Source: Massilia sp. UBA2604
Lineage (GTDB): Bacteria > Pseudomonadota > Gammaproteobacteria > Burkholderiales > Burkholderiaceae_D
DNA length: 14,790 bases
NCBI GenBank assembly: GCA_002339265.1
Contig: DDKG01000377.1
Coordinates: 1 to 14,790, forward strand
Direction of reading: 5' to 3'
Each line of letters starts with the position of its first letter. Positions within the stretch are counted from its first letter, which is position 1. The notes below the pieces were generated by a model. The model was not told where the DNA came from and ran no database searches. It saw nothing but the letters and a program-made list of their open reading frames with translations. This document shows positions 12,559 through 14,790 of the stretch, one piece after another. Made by a program: the position numbers and the translations under genes.

Positions 12559-14790
12559 TTACAGCGATTTGAGCAGCGTGCGGGCCTCCTCGGCCTGGGC
12601 GAATGGCCGGTCCGACGCCAGCAGCTTGTCGAGCTCGCGGCGTGCGCCGGCCTTGTCGCCGCTCTTGTGCAGGGCCTGCGCCAGGTGGTAGCGGATCTCC
12701 ATCGAGTTCGGCGCCTGGCTGCTGGCCTTCTGCAGCAGCGGCAGGCCGCGCGCGGTATCGCCTTGCTCCACCAGCACCCAGCCCAGCGTGTCCATCACGC
12801 CCGGACTGTCGCTGGCCAGCTTGTACGCCTTCTCGGCGGTCGCCAGCGCGCGCGGATCCTTCACCTGCTGGTAGGCCCAGGCCAGGTTGTTCAGCACCAG
12901 CGGATGCTCGGGCGCGCGCTTCTGCGCGGTCTCGAGGCGGGCGATGGCGTTCTTGTAGTCCTTGGCCGCCAGGTTCAGTTCGGCCACCAGCAGCGAGACC
13001 CGCACGTCCTCCGGCTGGGCGGCCAGCCAGGCCTGGCCGCGCGCCAGCGCTTCCTTGCTCTTGCCGCCGGCCTGCATGGCCTGCATCACCTTGACCGTCA
13101 GTTCCGACGAGCGCGCCAGGGCCAGGCCTTTTTCATAGGATTGCTGGGCCTGGGCAAATTTTTGCTGCGACATCAGCACGTCGCCTTCGAGCACGTGGCC
13201 AACCGGCGCCTTGGGCGCCGCTTTCTGCAGTTCGCGCGCCGCCGCCAGCGCCTCGTCCGGACGCTTGCCGCGCAGCGCCAGTTCGACCTGCATCAGGCGC
13301 GCCGGCACGAAGTCGGGCTGGAGGTCGACCGCGCGCTTGAGGTGGCTGGCGGCCGCCGATTCATTCTTCAGCGCCATCTGCACCTGCGCCAGGCGCATCT
13401 GGGCGCCGGGCGCCTTCGGCAGCAAGTTGACCAGCTTGCTGTAGGTGTCGAGCGCGCCATTCAGGTCCTTGTTCGCGGCCTGCGACTGGCCGAGCAGCTC
13501 GAGCACACCGGCATCGGTCGGGTGCGTGGTCTGGAGCTTGCGCGCCAGCGCCAGCGCCTTGGGCGCCTGCTCGGTGGCCAGGTAGTGCGCGCCGAGCTTG
13601 AGCGCCGGCGCGGCGGCGTTCGGATTCGTGTTGGTGGCCTTTTCGAACCAGGTCGTGGCCTCGGCCGGGTTCTTCTGCAGCATGGCCAGCTCGCCCAGCG
13701 CCGTCATGGCGTCGACGCTGTCCTTGTTCTTGTCCAGGAAGGACGTGAAGCGGGCCTTGGCGGCGTCCGGCTTGTTGTCCTGCACGTCCAGGCGCGCCAG
13801 GTTGGTCACCGCCGGCAGGAAGCCCGGCTGCAGCGACAGCGCCTTCTCGAAGGCGCTGCGCGCTTCCGCGTTCTTGTTCTGGACCATGTAGACGGCGCCC
13901 TTGAGCTGCTGCACCTGTGCGCTGTCGGGCTGCTGCTTCTCGAGCGCATTGACGGCGGCCAGCGCCTTGTCATAGCGCTTCATATTGATCTCGGTCTGCA
14001 CCAGCGCCATGGTGGCCTGCAGCGATTTCGGGTCGAGCGTGGCGGCCATTTCGAGGTCGCTCAATGCGCGCGCCTGGTCGCCCTGGGCCAGGCGCGACAG
14101 GCCCAGCGAGGTGCGCACGGCGGCCGCCTCCGGCGCCAGGGTGGCGGCCTGCTGCAGGTAGTTGGCGGCCTTGTCGAAGTCGCGCACCTGCATATACGAT
14201 TCGCCGGCCAGGGCCAGCAGCTGCGCGTCCTGAGGGGCATTCTTCAGCGCCGGCGCCAGGGTTGCGGCGGCATCCGCCGGCTGGGAATTCTTGAGCTGGG
14301 CCTGGGCCAGCAGCTTGCGCGCATACACATTGTTTGGATTGGCTTCCAGGTATTTGCGCAAATGCTGCTCGGCCTGCTGGATGCCGCCCAGCTGCAGCTC
14401 GGAAGCGCCGGCCAGCAGGATGCTCGGATAATGGTCGGGCGCGACCTTGAGGATCTTGGCCAGCGCATCCCTCGCCGCCGAGTGCTTGCCTTGCGAGAAT
14501 TCATACAGGGCGCGGGTGTACACCACCAGCAGGCTGCCCGGCGAATTCTTTTCGGCCGCCTCGACTTCCTTCTTCGCCGCGTCGAACTTGCCGCGCGCGA
14601 TTTCGATATAGGCTTTCTCGATGTGGGCGCCGCGGTGGTCCGGCTTGAGCGCCAGCGCCTTGTCGTAGGCGGCGAGGGCGTCGTCCTGCTTGTTCATCGA
14701 GCGCAGCATCGCGCCCTGCATGATGAAGACTTCGGGATTCTTCGGATCCTTGGCCACCGCCTGGTCGACGTAGAGGAGGGCGGCGTCGCG
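12559..14790 (-). CDS. prsT: PEP-CTERM system TPR-repeat protein PrsT (5' end outside window)
   Basis: The frame stays open to the right edge, so this is a partial gene with 743 residues visible. PrsT proteins are usually about 900 residues, so the signal/lipoprotein region and first repeats are missing here. The visible part is almost entirely tandem tetratricopeptide repeats of about 34 residues, with typical A-x-x-x-Y/F-x-x-A-L and P-x-x-x-x-A spacing. It ends in ARRELDKLLASDRPFAQAEE and LLKSL. TPR proteins of this kind are periplasmic or outer-membrane scaffolds, and PrsT accompanies exosortase A loci. A GTG at 14757 could be mistaken for the start, but in-frame coding continues through it (RDAALLYVDQA before it). 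It lies on the same strand as FeeM-2 and the ThiF gene, with a 95-bp gap and hairpin between. Confidence 0.92.
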   Translation of the reverse strand, partial: RDAALLYVDQAVAKDPKNPEVFIMQGAMLRSMNKQDDALAAYDKALALKPDHRGAHIEKAYIEIARGKFDAAKKEVEAAEKNSPGSLLVVYTRALYEFSQGKHSAARDALAKILKVAPDHYPSILLAGASELQLGGIQQAEQHLRKYLEANPNNVYARKLLAQAQLKNSQPADAAATLAPALKNAPQDAQLLALAGESYMQVRDFDKAANYLQQAATLAPEAAAVRTSLGLSRLAQGDQARALSDLEMAATLDPKSLQATMALVQTEINMKRYDKALAAVNALEKQQPDSAQVQQLKGAVYMVQNKNAEARSAFEKALSLQPGFLPAVTNLARLDVQDNKPDAAKARFTSFLDKNKDSVDAMTALGELAMLQKNPAEATTWFEKATNTNPNAAAPALKLGAHYLATEQAPKALALARKLQTTHPTDAGVLELLGQSQAANKDLNGALDTYSKLVNLLPKAPGAQMRLAQVQMALKNESAAASHLKRAVDLQPDFVPARLMQVELALRGKRPDEALAAARELQKAAPKAPVGHVLEGDVLMSQQKFAQAQQSYEKGLALARSSELTVKVMQAMQAGGKSKEALARGQAWLAAQPEDVRVSLLVAELNLAAKDYKNAIARLETAQKRAPEHPLVLNNLAWAYQQVKDPRALATAEKAYKLASDSPGVMDTLGWVLVEQGDTARGLPLLQKASSQAPNSMEIRYHLAQALHKSGDKAGARRELDKLLASDRPFAQAEEARTLLKSL

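Noticed and set aside
10808..12691. Plus-strand open frame of 627 codons across the ThiF-like and FeeM-2 genes
   Set aside because: It is antisense to two recognisable enzymes, has no family motif and begins beside a strong terminator.
12559..14757. Complete TPR gene starting at the GTG at 14757
   Set aside because: Coding continues in frame through the GTG to the window edge, there is no ribosome site, and the signal region expected of PrsT is missing.
1..14790. CRISPR arrays, tRNA or rRNA genes, insertion sequences, phage genes
   Set aside because: No regularly spaced repeats, cloverleaf sequences, transposase or integrase motifs, or terminal inverted repeats with target duplications were seen on either strand.

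Overview
The window looks like chromosome of a high-GC betaproteobacterium, most likely Oxalobacteraceae (Massilia, Duganella or relatives). This is inferred from codon and GC usage and from recognisable XrtA/PEP-CTERM (exosortase A) exopolysaccharide proteins; no rRNA or other taxonomic marker is present.

Left part (1-6058, minus strand): a compact exopolysaccharide operon, read right to left. It encodes a Wzz-like chain-length determinant, a CpsD-like tyrosine autokinase, a TIGR03016-type outer-membrane beta-barrel, an ExeA-like AAA ATPase and a DUF3473-type polysaccharide deacetylase. The first codons of another gene overlap the deacetylase stop and run off the left edge. Gaps are 23-26 bp or are overlaps, so the genes are probably co-transcribed.

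Middle (6059-8302): an AT-richer divergent intergenic region, then on the plus strand a secreted trypsin-like serine protease and the Wza-like export lipoprotein. The lipoprotein has its own sigma-70-like promoter and a perfect 16-bp palindrome in its leader. The outer-membrane exporter gene is thus separated from wzz by a protease gene and lies on the opposite strand.

Right part (8303-14790): two paralogous FeeM-type N-acyl amino acid synthases, each next to a different possible tailoring enzyme. FeeM-1 is followed by a class I SAM methyltransferase (plus strand). FeeM-2 is followed by a ThiF/E1-like adenylyltransferase (minus strand). Between these convergent units lies a PEP-CTERM protein gene resembling the flocculation protein PepA. 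It has a near-perfect sigma-54 promoter and a strong, probably bidirectional terminator. The right edge holds most of the PEP-CTERM TPR protein PrsT, whose 5' end is outside the window.

Taken together, the genes fit assembly, export and regulation of an exosortase-linked extracellular matrix, with its sortable surface protein and an associated acyl-amino-acid chemistry. The best candidate for undescribed biology is the pair of FeeM modules with different partners (methyltransferase versus E1-like enzyme) around the sigma-54-controlled PEP-CTERM gene.
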